A stretch of 62,533 nucleotides of DNA, taken from Candidatus Brachythrix odensensis (GTDB lineage: Bacteria > Chloroflexota > Anaerolineae > J036 > Brachytrichaceae). Within the stretch, counting starts at the first letter, position 1. The number at the start of each line of letters is the position of its first letter. Position numbers and translations under genes: made by a program. Positions 7,694 through 18,872 of the stretch are shown here, one piece after another. The notes beneath the pieces are model-generated. The model did not search any database, had not been told where the DNA came from, and worked only from the letters and a program-made list of their open reading frames with translations. Location of the stretch: NCBI GenBank assembly GCA_016714465.1, contig JADKDT010000019.1:1-62533 (forward strand). The letters are read 5' to 3'.

Positions 7694-9822
7694 CTACGGC
7701 ATCCCCGTCGTCAAGCCAACATCCCGCATGATCGATCCATCAGGGTTCAGGATACGGGCCTTGAAGCGCCATTCGCCGCGGGTCTGATCAACCTTGAGCA
7801 GCAGCCCGTTCAAGCCCTTCTTCAACTCGATCTTGGGCAGATCCAAATCACGCAACGCCTCGGGCCCGTCGGCCGGCACGGCCCGGCTTACCTTGTTGCG
7901 CCAGATTTCCTTGCCATTCAGCCAGGCCGCGATGCCGTCATCCGAAAGCATGCCCAGCAAACCGCCCCGATCCTCCGGGCTGTCGACCCACACAAAGGCA
8001 TATGCCACCGCATTCTCGCCCGGCGAAAGCGTCTGATCGAGGGCGACGTAGCGGGTCGGGCTGGTGATGCGCCACAACGCCGGATCGCCCGGCTTTGGCC
8101 CAAAGGCCGCTTCGCCACCCGGCCAGACGTTGTCATTCAAGGTCTTGCCCTGGAATGAACGCGAGAGCAGCCAGTTGCGGATGTAGCCATCCTCATCGGG
8201 CCGCCGCACCGTCGCTCGCGCAACCGCGGTTGCGCCGGAAGCCGCCTTTGCATAACACGCAGCTTCAACCCGCGCCCCGGGCCCGAGATCAACGGGCATG
8301 ACAAATGAGGCCCCATCGCCGGACGAGGTCGGCTCGATCAGCCGGCTCATTAGTCCGTCGAGGACGGTAACGGACCAGGCGCACCCGCCATCAAGGGCGC
8401 CGCCGGGCGGCGCTGTCAGATCCGCCTTGAGCGCGACAACGGCGCCGGGCAAAGCCACATCGCCAGCCCCGGGCGCGCGCAGCACGATCGACGGCTGGGT
8501 CGGGCGAATGATCTCGCCCGCCACGCCAGCCCTTGCCCAGGTTGGGTTTGTAAACAAGCTTGCGCAAGCCGTTTGAGAAGATCGACAGGAAATACAGCTC
8601 GCCGCTGTACGGGCTGAAATGCAGATCGACGATCTCGCCCAGCCCGGCCCCGAACTTCTCCACCCGCAGGATGCGCCCGTCCGGGGCGAGCACCGCCCGC
8701 CGAATCCACTGCTGCGAATAGTCGCCGAAGAAGAAATCACCCCGCATGTCCTCGGGGAAATGCGCGTAGGTGTTGAAGTCGCCCGCGGTGAGCGAGGCCG
8801 GGAAGCGTTGGCCCTCGCGGGTATGGGGATACACGTAGTCCGGCGGTGTCACCGTCCATGGCGCAATGTCGGCGCATTGCGTCCGCGTGTAATAGGGAGT
8901 CGACATCGGCCCTTTCCACGCACGGCCAGCCATAGTTGGCCCCGGCCGGCGCGGCGACCAGCCACTCGTAGGTCCACCAGCCCACATCCCCGACATAGGG
9001 CAGCCCTGTCACGGGATGAATGGCGAACTTGAACGGGTTGCGGAACCCGCGCGCCCACACCCGCGAGCGCGCGCTGTGCGGATTGGCCGGATCGAAATAT
9101 GGATTGCCGGGCAGCCCGTCGCCACTCGCTGGATCGATCCGAATCGTTTTGCCGCTCAGCGAGTCGATGTCCTGAGCGCGCAGCGAGAAATCGGTCAGGA
9201 CATCCGAGATCGCGCCGTCGCCAAACGTGGAGTACAGCGCGCCATCCAGGCCGAAAGCCAGCCCGCCGATCCCATGGTTTCGGCTGTTCGACTGCAGATC
9301 GTCCAGGAGCACGCGCTCGCTGTCGCGCAGCGCGATATTGCCCTTCATCACAAAACGCGAGATGTGGCCATAGCGCAGGCCCTCCTCGTCACCGGTCTGG
9401 CCGGGCGCGTTATAGATATAGCTGACGTAGATGTAGCCGGTTCGGGTGAAGTGCGGGTCAACGGCGATGCCAATCAACCCGCGGTCGAGGTTGGCGCTGA
9501 AGACCTGGTCCCGCAGGTCGAGGACGGGTTCGGCCCGAACCGTCGTTCCTTCGACCAGCTTGACCACCCCCGCCCGCTCGGTGATCAAGATCCGCTCCTG
9601 GTCACCCGTGCGGGGCAGAAAGGCGATCGAAACGGGCTGGGCAAAGGCGTCGGCGACGGTGATGATCTCGAATCCAGCGGGCAAAGAAAATGGCTCAAGC
9701 GTCGGCGCCTGCCAGGCGTCGGCAACTGAGCTGACGAGCATCACCCCGGCGGTCAGAACGGCGAGCAGACCGCGGGTGGCGGCGCGTTTGAGTGAGGACG
9801 GGACACGAGGGGCTGCGTTCAT
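7694..9822 (-). CDS. Secreted PQQ-type sugar dehydrogenase, two frameshifts
   Basis: A soluble quinoprotein glucose/sorbosone dehydrogenase family beta-propeller of about 708 residues once repaired. A signal peptide (residues 15-37) precedes LPAGFEIITVADAFAQPVSIAF, NLDRGLIGIAVDPHF, SNSRNHGIGGLAFGLDG, SGKTIRIDPASGDGLPGNPYF, RSRVWARGFRNPFKFA and PYVGDVGWWTYEW. The frame breaks at an AAA run (8913-8915 on the plus strand; one extra base restores NYGWPCVEGPMSTPYYT), and again near 8525-8545. The last third is an added sandwich domain (FVWVDSPEDRGGLLGMLSDDGIAAWLNGKEIW). It starts in an ATGA overlap with the stop of the GT39-like gene, so the two are probably translationally coupled. Periplasmic or surface oxidation of sugars is the likely role. 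Confidence 0.85.
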
Positions 9823-12064
9823 GGGCGTTGCTCCCAGAGGATCACCATATTATCCGCCCAGGGCGTGCCGTCTGCCCGCAAGACGGGCAAACGCGCGCCG
9901 GTAGCGCGGTCGTACCAACCGGCCACCAGCCGCGCGGCGGGGCGCTCCAACCGCAATGCGCGGGTCTCGACAATCACCTCGCCCGCGCTCCAGAAACTGG
10001 TGGGATATTCGCCGTTGCGCGGTTCTCCATCGGTCTGGCCCAGCGCCTGGCCGGCCGCGTCCAGGGCGTGCACGAACAGCGTGAAGTCCTTGGCCGGGGC
10101 TTGCACGGTTTCGAAACGCAAGTTCGCCGTGATCGTTGTTCCAATCTGGGCCTCGACCGACCGAAGCCGAATCTGCCCGCCAAACACCGCGTCGATCGGC
10201 GCGCCAACCGGCGGGCCTGGATCAGGCGCGCGGCCTTCCACCTTGACCCGCCCGGCGGTGAAACGGTTCTGACCCGTGCCATCCAGCCGCAGAATCTCAG
10301 GCTGCCCATAGGGGTCGCGCACGCCCACCCGGACATCGGCGACAACCCGTGGCGCGCCCGCATCCACAGGCACGCGGTACTCGTCGCGAAAGAACTCGCC
10401 CGGCTTCCAACGGGTCGTACTGTAGCGATTCCCAAACGGCACCGCTTCGACCCGTCCGATCACCGCGCCGCGCGGATCGATCAGCTCGACGATCGCCCGC
10501 AGGCTGCGCCCGATCGGGCGTTCGGCCCCCCAGTACACACTGACCGGAAGCGCCTCCCCGGGCGCGACGGCCCGGCCCTCGACTGCCACGTGCAGCAGGC
10601 GCACGTCGCCGCCAAAGACCAGCTCCGAAGGGCGCAGGCCAAAGGCCGCCCGAACGGTTGTATCGGTCAGCGCCGGTGGCGGCGCATATGCGGGCACGAG
10701 GACAAGCGCGGGCGCGAGCGCCCCCATGATCACGACAGCAACGGCCAGGGCTCCGCCAACGATTCGACGCGTTCGGAGAGGTAGGGCCTCCCCGAGCGCC
10801 ATCCATCCCAGGGTAATGAACGCCGCGAACGCCCCCGCCGCGGGCATGAGCAAGCGCCCGTTCTCAGTCGCGGTGTGGGTGCGCATCCAACTGACGTAGC
10901 CCGCCACCAGCGCGGCGATCCAGACTGCCAGGACGACGATCTCGCGAGAAGCCGTGATGCGCTTGCGCAGCAGACCGAGGAGGAGTCCGCTCAGGCCAAC
11001 CGCGAAGACCACCCAGAAAAAGAGGTCCATCCAGCCGGGTAGCGCCTGCCGAATTGCCAAGTCGCCCCACAGCGATTGCAGCCAAACAGGCACACTCGCC
11101 AGGATGGCGAACGCATCCAGCGGCGCCAGGCGCAGCGTGACGGCATTGGCCGCTTCAGCCCGCGCCCAGCCCAGCGGGTCGCCATACAGAGCCGTGTTGC
11201 GGATGAACCACGCCCCACCGGCCAGGCCCAGCCCAAAGATGACCCCCAATCCACGAACCAGCGCGGCGCGCGGGGCGCGCCACACCGCCCACACCAGGGC
11301 TGGCGCGAGCAGGGCGATCCCGCCCACTTTGCTCAAGACCGCGATCGCGATCAGCCCGCCGACGACAAAGCCCTGCGTCAGCCCGCGCCGGCCGATCTCG
11401 TTGTCGGCGCTGCGCCGGGCCGACGTAAGCATCCAGGCGCAGGCCAGGGTGGCTGCGCAGGTGACGGCGATATCGTTGCTGACGCTGGCGCTCATGTGCA
11501 GAAACTTCGGGGAGAACGCAAGCAGCGCGCTGGCCACCAGCGGCGTCCAACGCTGGCCGGGTAGAAGCGCGCCGGCGATGGCGATGACCCCGATGAGTGT
11601 CAGCGCGCCCAGCAGGGTAGAAACAGGCGCGCAGCGCGCAACGCCGCCAGCGGCCCTGGGAAACGGACAGCCTCAGCGGGCCAGTGCGAATAGAGATTCG
11701 ATACGCCGGGCAGATCGTACCAGTCGCCGTTCTGGCGGTTCACAAAGGCGTCCAGTTCGGTCAAATCGAAGGGCGCGATCGCAGCCGCGACCAGGGCATA
11801 GTAGAGCGGCGGCTGGAAAGCCTCGTGCAGAGCCTGGGCACGGAAGTCGCCAGTCGCGCCAGACACGGGCTCGGGCAGCGCGCCTGTGCGCAGCAGCGTC
11901 CCGGCGTAGTAGAAATGGGAGGCCTCATCGGGGGCCTCAAAGGCCGGCAGGCTCAGGTTGTAGACCGTCGCCAGGGCGACAAAGGCCGCCAGCATGGCGC
12001 CAACCACCGCCCGCCACCGGCGGGTCTCGCGCAGGCGAACAGGGATCAGCGGCGGGTCAGCCAT
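9819..12064 (-). CDS. GT39-like glycosyltransferase with C-terminal sandwich domain, one frameshift
   Basis: A multi-pass membrane protein of about 748 residues. After TM1 comes the ArnT/PMT-type acidic motif APDEASHFYYAG, then LHEAFQPPLYYALVAAAI and, after the break, FSPKFLHMSASVSNDIAVT, with roughly ten more hydrophobic segments. The frame is lost near 11620 (CTGTTTC, where CTGGTTTC reads through); one base repairs it. The last 230 residues form a soluble tandem domain with PTSFWSAGEVIVETRAL and VAGWYDRATGARLPV, which the OpgC-like protein at 20563-22713 also carries. It probably transfers a lipid-linked sugar outside the membrane. It overlaps both neighbours (19 and 4 bases), which makes a tight operon. 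Confidence 0.82.
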
Positions 12065-12973
12065 GCAAAGAGATTGCGCGCGAAGGCGCGATTGTCCGCC
12101 TGCCCGAGGTCGGTGCCGTCTTTTTGCGGGCCATTGTGAAAGAGATTGCGATCACACACGCCCGCCAGGCGCCCGCCGCCGGGGAGCTCGCGCACGAGGA
12201 CACAGCCGACGACGTCACCAGGCAGCACGCGGGCGAGCTCGGCCGGTTGCAGAATACACCCCGATCGGGTGAGCGGCGCGCAGCGGGCGAGAATCGACGC
12301 CGAGGCCTGGGCGGCTTGCGTCATCCGAAACTGGGAGATGCCCTCGACCTCGAGCGCGCCCACGCCCGCAATCACCGGATGCGATCCGGAAAAGTCGATG
12401 ATCCGCGTGCGGGGCTGGAAGTTATCCGGGAACACCTCAATACCAAATTGACTGAGGAAATCATTGTCACTGGCCCAATTGGCCGGGCCGTACTGAAAAT
12501 CGGCGTAGGTCAGGACACTCCCGCCGGCGCTGAGATACGCACTGAGGGCGGCGACCTCTGCCCCGCTCAGTCTGCGCCCATTCGAGCCGAGCACGACGAC
12601 GGCGGCCCCTGCCAGGCGGGCTGGCGTGATCGATTCGGCTGGCGTGAGAATGAATTCCTCAACCCGCAGGCCAAGCCCTGTCTCGAGCACATCGCGACGC
12701 AGGCGGGTGAAGGAAAGCGGTCCATCCACGCCATCGAACAGGCGTGATTCAGGTGCGCCGCTTTCCGGGATGAAATCGCCCTGGACGAACAAGGCGCGTG
12801 GCGCAGAGGCGCGTCGGCGCGGGCGCAGTCGGCGCAGGCGCGGTCGGCACGGGCGCGGTCGGCGCAGGCGCAGTCGGCGCAGGCGCGGTCGGCGCAGTCG
12901 AAACGCAACCAGAAAGCAGGATCAGCGCCGCAAGCGCGAATACCCTAAAGGTGGGCCCCCATACGCGTCTCAT
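12046..12973 (-). CDS. Lipoprotein with DUF4350-like globular domain, one frameshift
   Basis: The N-terminus MRRVWGPTFRVFALAALILL ends in lipobox LSGC, followed by a 35-residue TAPAPTAPAP tether. The frame then changes near 12805-12815, within tandem GC-rich repeats, into a 248-residue body (LFVQGDFIPESG, AAVVVLGSNGRRLSGAEVAAL, YLSAGGSVLTYADFQ, DFSGSHPVIAGVGAL, RAFARNLFAWL). The body resembles glutamine-amidotransferase-like/DUF4350 domains that use a GG(S/R)xLxxD turn; no catalytic triad is assured. It is first in the operon with the GT39-like protein and the sugar dehydrogenase. Its start codon lies in the loop of a 25-base-pair palindrome whose arm encodes the signal-peptide n-region. Confidence 0.65.
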
Positions 12974-13012
12974 TTCCGTAACTCCGTGGGGGCCCACCTT
13001 TAGGGTGTTCGC
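12936..13012. promoter_or_regulatory. 25-bp stem enclosing the lipoprotein ribosome site and start
   Basis: The arms are 12936-12960 and 12988-13012 (core CCTAAAGGTGGGCCCCC), 25 bases with one G-U-type mismatch. The 27-base loop contains the minus-strand ACGGAG ribosome site and the ATG at 12973-12971. One arm is coding sequence for RRVWGPTFRVFA. If transcribed through, the initiation region would be presented in a hairpin loop. Confidence 0.7.
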
Positions 13013-13023
13013 CCGGAATCGGC

Positions 13024-14244
13024 CTACGCCCCGTATTTCGCCAGACGCCCGGCATGGGCCAGCGCCAGCGGCATGATATCGGCGGCATGAATCGTGCCCA
13101 GCCCGCCGTGGGCGCAGGCGCGCTCGCCAAATGACTCGCTCCGATCGCGCCGAACCGTGGCCGGAGCCCAAATCATCAGCGGCACGGGATGCCAGGAATG
13201 AGCCTTGAGCTGGCTGGGGGTGCTGTGATCGCCGGTCACAACCAGCACATCCGGCTTCAGCCCCATCAGCCCGGGCAGGGCCGCATCCACTTCCTCGATG
13301 ACCTTGGCCTTGGCGTCGAAGTTGCCATCCTCACCGCGCGAGTCGGTGTACTTCACATGGATGAACAGGAAGTCGTAGTCGTTCCAGACAGTTGCGGCGG
13401 TCTCGAATTCCTCGGCCACCGAGTGGGCGTGATGGGGGATGACATCCATCCCGACCAGCGATGACACGCCGCGATACATCGGGTAGACGGCGATGACGCC
13501 GGCATTGAGCCCATAGACGTCCTTGTACTTGGGCAGGGCAGGATCGCTGGCGAACCCGCGCAGGGTCATGCCGTTTGCAGGATGATCGTTGGCGATGACG
13601 GCGGTCGCCTGTTTGATCCAGCTATTGAAGAGAGCGGCGGTGCGCTCCGAGGCAGCGTCGCGAGCCAGAGCCGTGAGCGGCGGCACGCCGGTGCGCTGCG
13701 GGTCAGTCTCGTCGATGTTGGCCTGCAGCCCGTCGCCGCGCATAACGACGACAAAGCGGTAGTCCTGAACGGGTTCGACAAAGATCTCGACCCCATCGGC
13801 GACCTTGATGTTGGCGGCGTTGATCTTCTTGACCAGCGCTTCGCACGTCGAAGTCGGGATGCGGCCGGCCCGCCGGTCGCTGATATTGCCTTGCGCGTCC
13901 AACGAGCAAAAGTTGCCGCGCGCGCACACATCCCGGCCGGTCAGCGGGAAACCGATCCCGACCGCCTCGAGCACGCCCCGCCCGATCTCGTAGTGGATCG
14001 GATCGTAGCCAAACAGGCCGAGGTGGCCCGGGCCGCTCCCGCTGGTGATCCCGACATCGACGGGGTAGTGCTGGCCGAGGCAGCCCTCGCGGGCCAGCCG
14101 GTCGAGGTTCGGGGTGTGGGCGGCCTCCAGTTCCGTCTGGTCATCCGAGGCGCGGGGCAGGCCGCCGAGGCCATCCATGACCAGCAATACGATCTTTGTT
14201 TTTGCCGGTTGAATCAGGTCTTTGAGAAGCGCAAAATTGGACAT
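13024..14244 (-). CDS. apgM: 2,3-bisphosphoglycerate-independent phosphoglycerate mutase, archaeal type
   Basis: It interconverts 3- and 2-phosphoglycerate in glycolysis and gluconeogenesis. The protein has 406 residues, the usual ApgM length. It has the alkaline-phosphatase-fold metal motifs: IVLLVMDGLGGLP near the N-terminus, VGITSGSGPGHLGLFGYDP with the catalytic Ser, DFLFIHVKYTDSRGEDGNFDAK, and VVTGDHSTPSQLKAHSWHPVP. I chose the ATG at 14244; an upstream in-frame ATG at 14277 would put the TATAAT box inside the gene. TATAAT ends nine bases before this ATG and no Shine-Dalgarno is seen, which suggests a leaderless mRNA. Confidence 0.94.
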   Translation of the reverse strand: MSNFALLKDLIQPAKTKIVLLVMDGLGGLPRASDDQTELEAAHTPNLDRLAREGCLGQHYPVDVGITSGSGPGHLGLFGYDPIHYEIGRGVLEAVGIGFPLTGRDVCARGNFCSLDAQGNISDRRAGRIPTSTCEALVKKINAANIKVADGVEIFVEPVQDYRFVVVMRGDGLQANIDETDPQRTGVPPLTALARDAASERTAALFNSWIKQATAVIANDHPANGMTLRGFASDPALPKYKDVYGLNAGVIAVYPMYRGVSSLVGMDVIPHHAHSVAEEFETAATVWNDYDFLFIHVKYTDSRGEDGNFDAKAKVIEEVDAALPGLMGLKPDVLVVTGDHSTPSQLKAHSWHPVPLMIWAPATVRRDRSESFGERACAHGGLGTIHAADIMPLALAHAGRLAKYGA

Positions 14245-14253
14245 ACGGGAAGG

Positions 14254-14259
14254 ATTATA
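14254..14259 (-). promoter_or_regulatory. -10 box (TATAAT) of apgM
   Basis: A consensus TATAAT on the minus strand, nine bases before the ATG. Transcription would begin at or a few bases before the start codon. The 14278-14326 palindrome begins 18 bases further upstream. Confidence 0.6.
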
Positions 14260-14277
14260 GAAGCTATCCGCAGACAT

Positions 14278-14326
14278 CCGGCGAGATCACCTCTCCGCGC
14301 GAAGCGCGGGAAGGTGATCTCGCCGG
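14278..14326. repeat. Palindrome upstream of apgM (CCGGCGAGATCACC arm)
   Basis: Outer arms CCGGCGAGATCACCT and complement enclose an inner CCGCGC/GCGCGG stem with a small internal mismatch. It lies between the stop of the giant secreted protein and the apgM promoter. Confidence 0.88.
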
Positions 14327-14358
14327 CAATTCTGGATGCGCTCCAGGCGCCGCCCGCG

Positions 14359-17300
14359 CTACCTCCTCACCAGCGGCAGATAGACATACGACGGCGGCGG
14401 CGTGATGGTGAAGCCCAGCACGTTACTGTCGCCGCCGCCCGGTCCGGGCGTATTGACGCTCACTCCGGCCGAGCCCTCCAGTATCAGGTCGGCGGCGCTG
14501 ATCGTCGCGATCAGCCGGGTTGGGCTGACGTATTGCGTTGGGCGTGGATCATCGTTCCACAACGCCTGCGAGTTCAGGCTGAAGTTGAGCCCGGTGATGG
14601 TGATTGGCACCTGGGCGGCCGGGCCGCGGGCCGCGGCGGCGGCCGGCTGCAGCGCCGAGATCGACGGCGCTGGCGGCAGCTCCGGGGCGGTGATCTCGAG
14701 CGCCAGGGCGTTGGAGGTCGTCCCGGCCACCTCGGGCAGCAAAAGCGACGGGCTGTTGTCCACTGAGATCAAGGCGGTCCCGGCCTGGGCGACATCCCCG
14801 GCCAACAGCGCGCCCCGGATTAGGGTGCTGCTCAGCCAGGTGGTCGCCCGGGCCGCGTTATTGAACAGCACGACCGCGCTGGCGATGAAGCCGGTCCCAC
14901 GCACCTCAATGGTTTGCGCGCCACTGCCGGCCAGCACGCTCTGCGGACTGAGCAGCGCAACGGCGGGAACGGGAATCGCCCCCGGGGCCAGGACGGTGAA
15001 GGTGAGAACGTTGCTCGTGCCGCCGCCCGGCGTCGGGGTGTTGACGGTGATCTGGCGCTCGCCGGCGGCGCTGAAGTCCGATGCCAGCAGGGTGGCCGCC
15101 AGCTCTGTCTTGCTCTTGTACGTTGTCGCGCGATTGGCCCCGCCCACCCGGACGACCGAGTTGGCCTGGAAGTCGACCCGCTGACGGTGACCGGCAGCGG
15201 GCTGGCATAACCCTGGGCAACCGATAGCGGGGCCAGCCCGGTCGCGACCGGCGACGGGGCATTGAAGATGATGGCGACCGTGGCGTCGTCGGTATAGCCG
15301 GTGACATAGGCGGCCTGGCCATTCGGGTTGATGACCACCCCGCGCGCGCCGGCGATCCTGGGGAAGCCCGAGATACCCTTGGTGATGACATCGCGGAAGG
15401 TCAGGCCGCCCGTGTCCATGTCGCGCTCAAAGGCCGTCAGGCTGTTGCCGCTGTAGCCGGTTGCAAACAGCATCCTGCCATCCGGGCTCAAGGCCACGTC
15501 GGAGGCCGCATTCAGCTCGGCGCTGGTGTAGCAGGCGATCGGGGTCAATGCGCCATTGACCTGGCTGCGGGTGAAGGCGCACACCGAGTCGCTGTCAAAG
15601 GCCGCGGTGTAGACATGCTTGCCATCCGCGCTGATGGTCACCCGGAACACACCGTTCAGCCCGCTTGCGGCGCTGGAGGTCAGCACCTGGCGGGTTGTCA
15701 AACGCCCGTTGCTGGCGTCCCGATCGAGGGTGATCAAGGCGTCGGAGGTGTATCCGGTCACGTAGACGTTGGCGCCGTCCGGGCTGACCGCCACGCCATA
15801 GGCAGCGGAGAGCAGGGTGTTGGTATAGCGTTGCAGAAAGGCTGTCCGCAGGATGGACGGGCTGGGGTATTCCAGCGAGCCAGTTTCAGCTCCAGAGGTC
15901 TGCCGGCCGAAGACCATAACGGTGCTGGAGTATTTGGTTGTGACATACACGTGCTCGCCGCCAGGGCTGAAGGCGATGCCATACGCGCCGTCCATGCCGC
16001 TCAGACTCGAGCATATCGGTCCGGCCGATGGTTGGTTGACCTGCAAGGTGTTGACGCAGCCATAGGACGAGCCATTCCGGACAGTCTCCATGTGGGTGAG
16101 GTCGCCGCTGCTCTGGTCGCGCGCGTAGACGGCAATCGAGTCTCCAGTCACGCCGGTCACATACACGTTTGCGCCGTCCGGGCTGACCGCGACCTGCTCC
16201 GGGGAGGTGAAGCGCCTGCTGACCGACAGACTGGCGCTGGCATAGGTGGCCTGATACGACAGCGAATTGCCGCCGAGCACATCGTAGCGGGTAACGCCTG
16301 AACCGCCCGAATCGGCCACATAGACGTGCTGGGCATCCGGGCTGACGGCCACACCATAGGGTCCGTTGATCGGCGCCGAGGAATTGCTGTAGGTCGATCC
16401 GAAAAGGTCATCCTTGCCCTTGAGGACATTGCAGGTGAAGGTGTAGTTGGCCGTTGGGCGGCTGGGATCATTGGTGCTGAAGCTCAGCGTCGCGCTCTTG
16501 AGCCCGACGCTGGTGGCCAGGCATTGGACCGTGACGAGCTTGTCAGCTCCACCGTCGACAATCGTTGTAGACAGGCCGGTCAACCCGCCAAAGGCGCCGG
16601 CCGGCGAGCTGGTGAGCGTGCCTGCGCCAAGCGACAGGGTGGCATTTCCCGTCTCACGCACAGTGATCGTCATCACAACCGGCTTGCCGGCGGTGGTCTC
16701 GGCGCTGAGCAGGCCAGGCGATTCCGGAGTGGATCCAAATCCGGCGTTCACCGCGGCGGCCAACCCGCCGCACGAAAGGTTGAAGCTGCGCGATGGCAGG
16801 TTCGGATCGTTGGTGTTCATATTCAGCGTTGCGCTGCGGGCCGCCGCAACGGTGGGCCTGCACGTCATGGCGACCGTGACGCTGCTGGCGGCCGTGATGG
16901 TGGTGGGGAATGCGCCAACCACGGCGAACTCAGCCGGGAACGAGCCGCCCAAACCGACATTGCTCAGCACGAGCGGGGCGTCGCCGGCGTTGAAGATCCT
17001 CAGGGCGTTGGTCTTGGTGATCGTCGTGTTGATTGCCACGCTGCCGAGATTGATTGGCCCGGGCGCGGCCGGTATCGAGACGAATTCGGGCTGCGAGTCA
17101 TCGCGCTCGACCGAACCGATGTCAAAATAGTACAGACCGTTACCGTTGCCATCAGCCTGGCGTGGACGGCCGCGAATATCCTTGTTGCCGATGTCCGGGT
17201 CAACGACATAGGTGACCGGGTCGATTCGGTCGACCAGCGGGCTGTCAATGTCCGGGACCTGGGTGAGCATCCCAGGCGGGCCGCCGTTGTACTGCAGCGG

Positions 17301-18737
17301 CCCGAGTTTGAGATCCGTTTCATGGACATCATTGTTCGAATCGGGGTCGTCACAGGTATCGTCGCTGAAGGCGTTCTGACCTTTGCTGTCGATCGGCCCG
17401 ACTGCCCCGACGGGATACTTGTCGTCTGAGGGATCCTTGTCCCGGCAGTTTTGAGGCAGGTTGCCGCCAAAGACGCTCAGGCGGAACTCGGCCTTGTCGT
17501 ATTGGCTTTCCTGGTTGTAGATGCCGCCGCCCTTGTTCCCGGCGATGTTGGCGGTGAGCTGCGCGCCGATAACGCTCATCGTGCCGCCGCTGGCCCCAAG
17601 CGTGTTGGAATACAGAATCGCGCCGCCCAGATCGCTCGCGTTGTTGCCGCTGAAACCGACCAGGCGCAGTTTGACCGGCTGATTGCGCTGGATGGCCAGC
17701 CCGCCGCCGCTGCCCTCGACCGAGTTGCCGATAAACATGTCGCGGATGAGGGTCAGATCTTCGATCGTCTTGATCGCGCCGCCCTGGCCACCCGCCCCCG
17801 GCGAGCCGGCGTGGTTGCCGGTGAACATCGAGTCCGACACGGTCAGGAGCGTGTCAGCGGTGTGGAAGATGGCGCCGCCGACGCCCTCGAGGGCGGTGTT
17901 GCCGGTGAAGGCGCTGCGCTTGACCGTCATGGTGTAGACGTTGCTCGAGCTGGCGGTGAATAATGCGCCGCCGCCTTCACCTGTCGCGCTGGGAAGCAGG
18001 CTGCCCTTGACGATGTTGCCGGTGAAGGCGGTGTCGGAGATCTCGAACTTCCCGCCCCGAACCGAGATGGCGCCGCCGTTCTTGTCGGCCAGGTTGCCCT
18101 GGAAGGTGCTGCCGGCAATGGTGAGATCCCAGGTGCTCCGGATGGCCCCGCCTTCCTGCCCGGCGTTGACGGCCTTGTTGCCGGTGAAGGTGGTTCCGGC
18201 GATGACGGTCTTGCCGTCCGCCCGGATCGCCGCCCCGCCCGCGCCGCCCGCGCTGTTGTTGATGAAGGAGCCCCCGGCGATGTTGACCTCGCCGCGCGAG
18301 TCGATGGCGGTGTAGGCGGCGTTCTTGATCGTGACGTTGACCAGGCTGAGTTTGCCGCTGCTTTCAACATCGAAGAGGATCTGGTTGGCCTTGCTGGCGT
18401 CGATGGTGATCGGCCCGATCAGGGTGAGGGTGTTGATGGTGTCGGGCAGACCGCCATAGTTCACTCCGTTGCTGATCACGATGGTGCCGGCGACCGCAAA
18501 GTTGATGGTGGTGACGCCCGACGGACTCTTGGCACAGTCGTTGTTAGGGTTGGTCGACGCGTTGTCAAAGGCGCGCATCATCGCCTCACGCAGGGTGCAT
18601 TTGCCGTCACTGTTGTTGAGTTTGTCCTCAAGCGAGTTGACCACAATGGTCGCGCCTGCGGCCATCGCCGGCCGGGGGATCGCCAGGCCGCCCGCGAGGA
18701 GTGACATAAGTAGTGACAGGATCAGGGATTTGCGCAT
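14359..18737 (-). CDS. Giant secreted beta-helix/propeller protein, one frameshift
   Basis: An extracellular protein of about 1,460 residues. In order: a signal peptide (1-26); a CSLREA-type start (VVNSLEDKLNNSDGKCTLREAM); a right-handed beta-helix of Gly/Asn-rich coils (FTGNxA, GGAI, GNNASDLGGAILYSN) to about 470; two sandwich domains of the choice-of-anchor-D type (NLGSVAINTTITKTNALRIF, NDPNLPSRSFNLSCGG); a lactonase-like propeller with seven or so GVAVSPDGANVYVTG blades (about 800-1180); then IPT/TIG-like domains (SGAQTIEVRGTGFIASAVVLFNN). The frame breaks at 15177-15179, where a missing base in a CCC run (GGG coding) restores VSGVDFQANSVVRVGG. The C-terminus is PPPSYVYLPLVRR, a possible sorting tag. 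Likely an adhesin or cell-surface matrix protein. Confidence 0.85.
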
Positions 18738-18806
18738 GGGGACGGTTTTACTACAGAATCGGCTCTCTGTCTCTCGTTTGCCTTCCGGGTTCTCTCAGTT
18801 CTTAAT

Positions 18807-18836
18807 AGAAGCGATACGCCGCGGCGCATCGCTTCT
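18807..18836. repeat. Short family-A palindrome (AGAAGCGATACGCCG)
   Basis: Fifteen-base arms with one mismatch and no loop, in the divergent gap between the giant protein gene and glnS. It carries the family signature GAAGCGAT. Confidence 0.85.
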
Positions 18837-18851
18837 GGAGACCCCTCCCGC

Positions 18852-18857
18852 TATACT
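18852..18857 (+). promoter_or_regulatory. -10 box (TATACT) of glnS
   Basis: GCTATACTCC lies 15 bases before the glnS ATG and 15 bases after the palindrome. Confidence 0.5.
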
Positions 18858-18872
18858 CCGATAACAAACGTC

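Noticed and set aside
10954..12747. Plus-strand frame of nearly 600 codons opposite the GT39-like gene
   Set aside because: Composition is Arg/Ala/Ser-rich shadow sequence. The minus strand has membrane segments and family motifs once one base is repaired.
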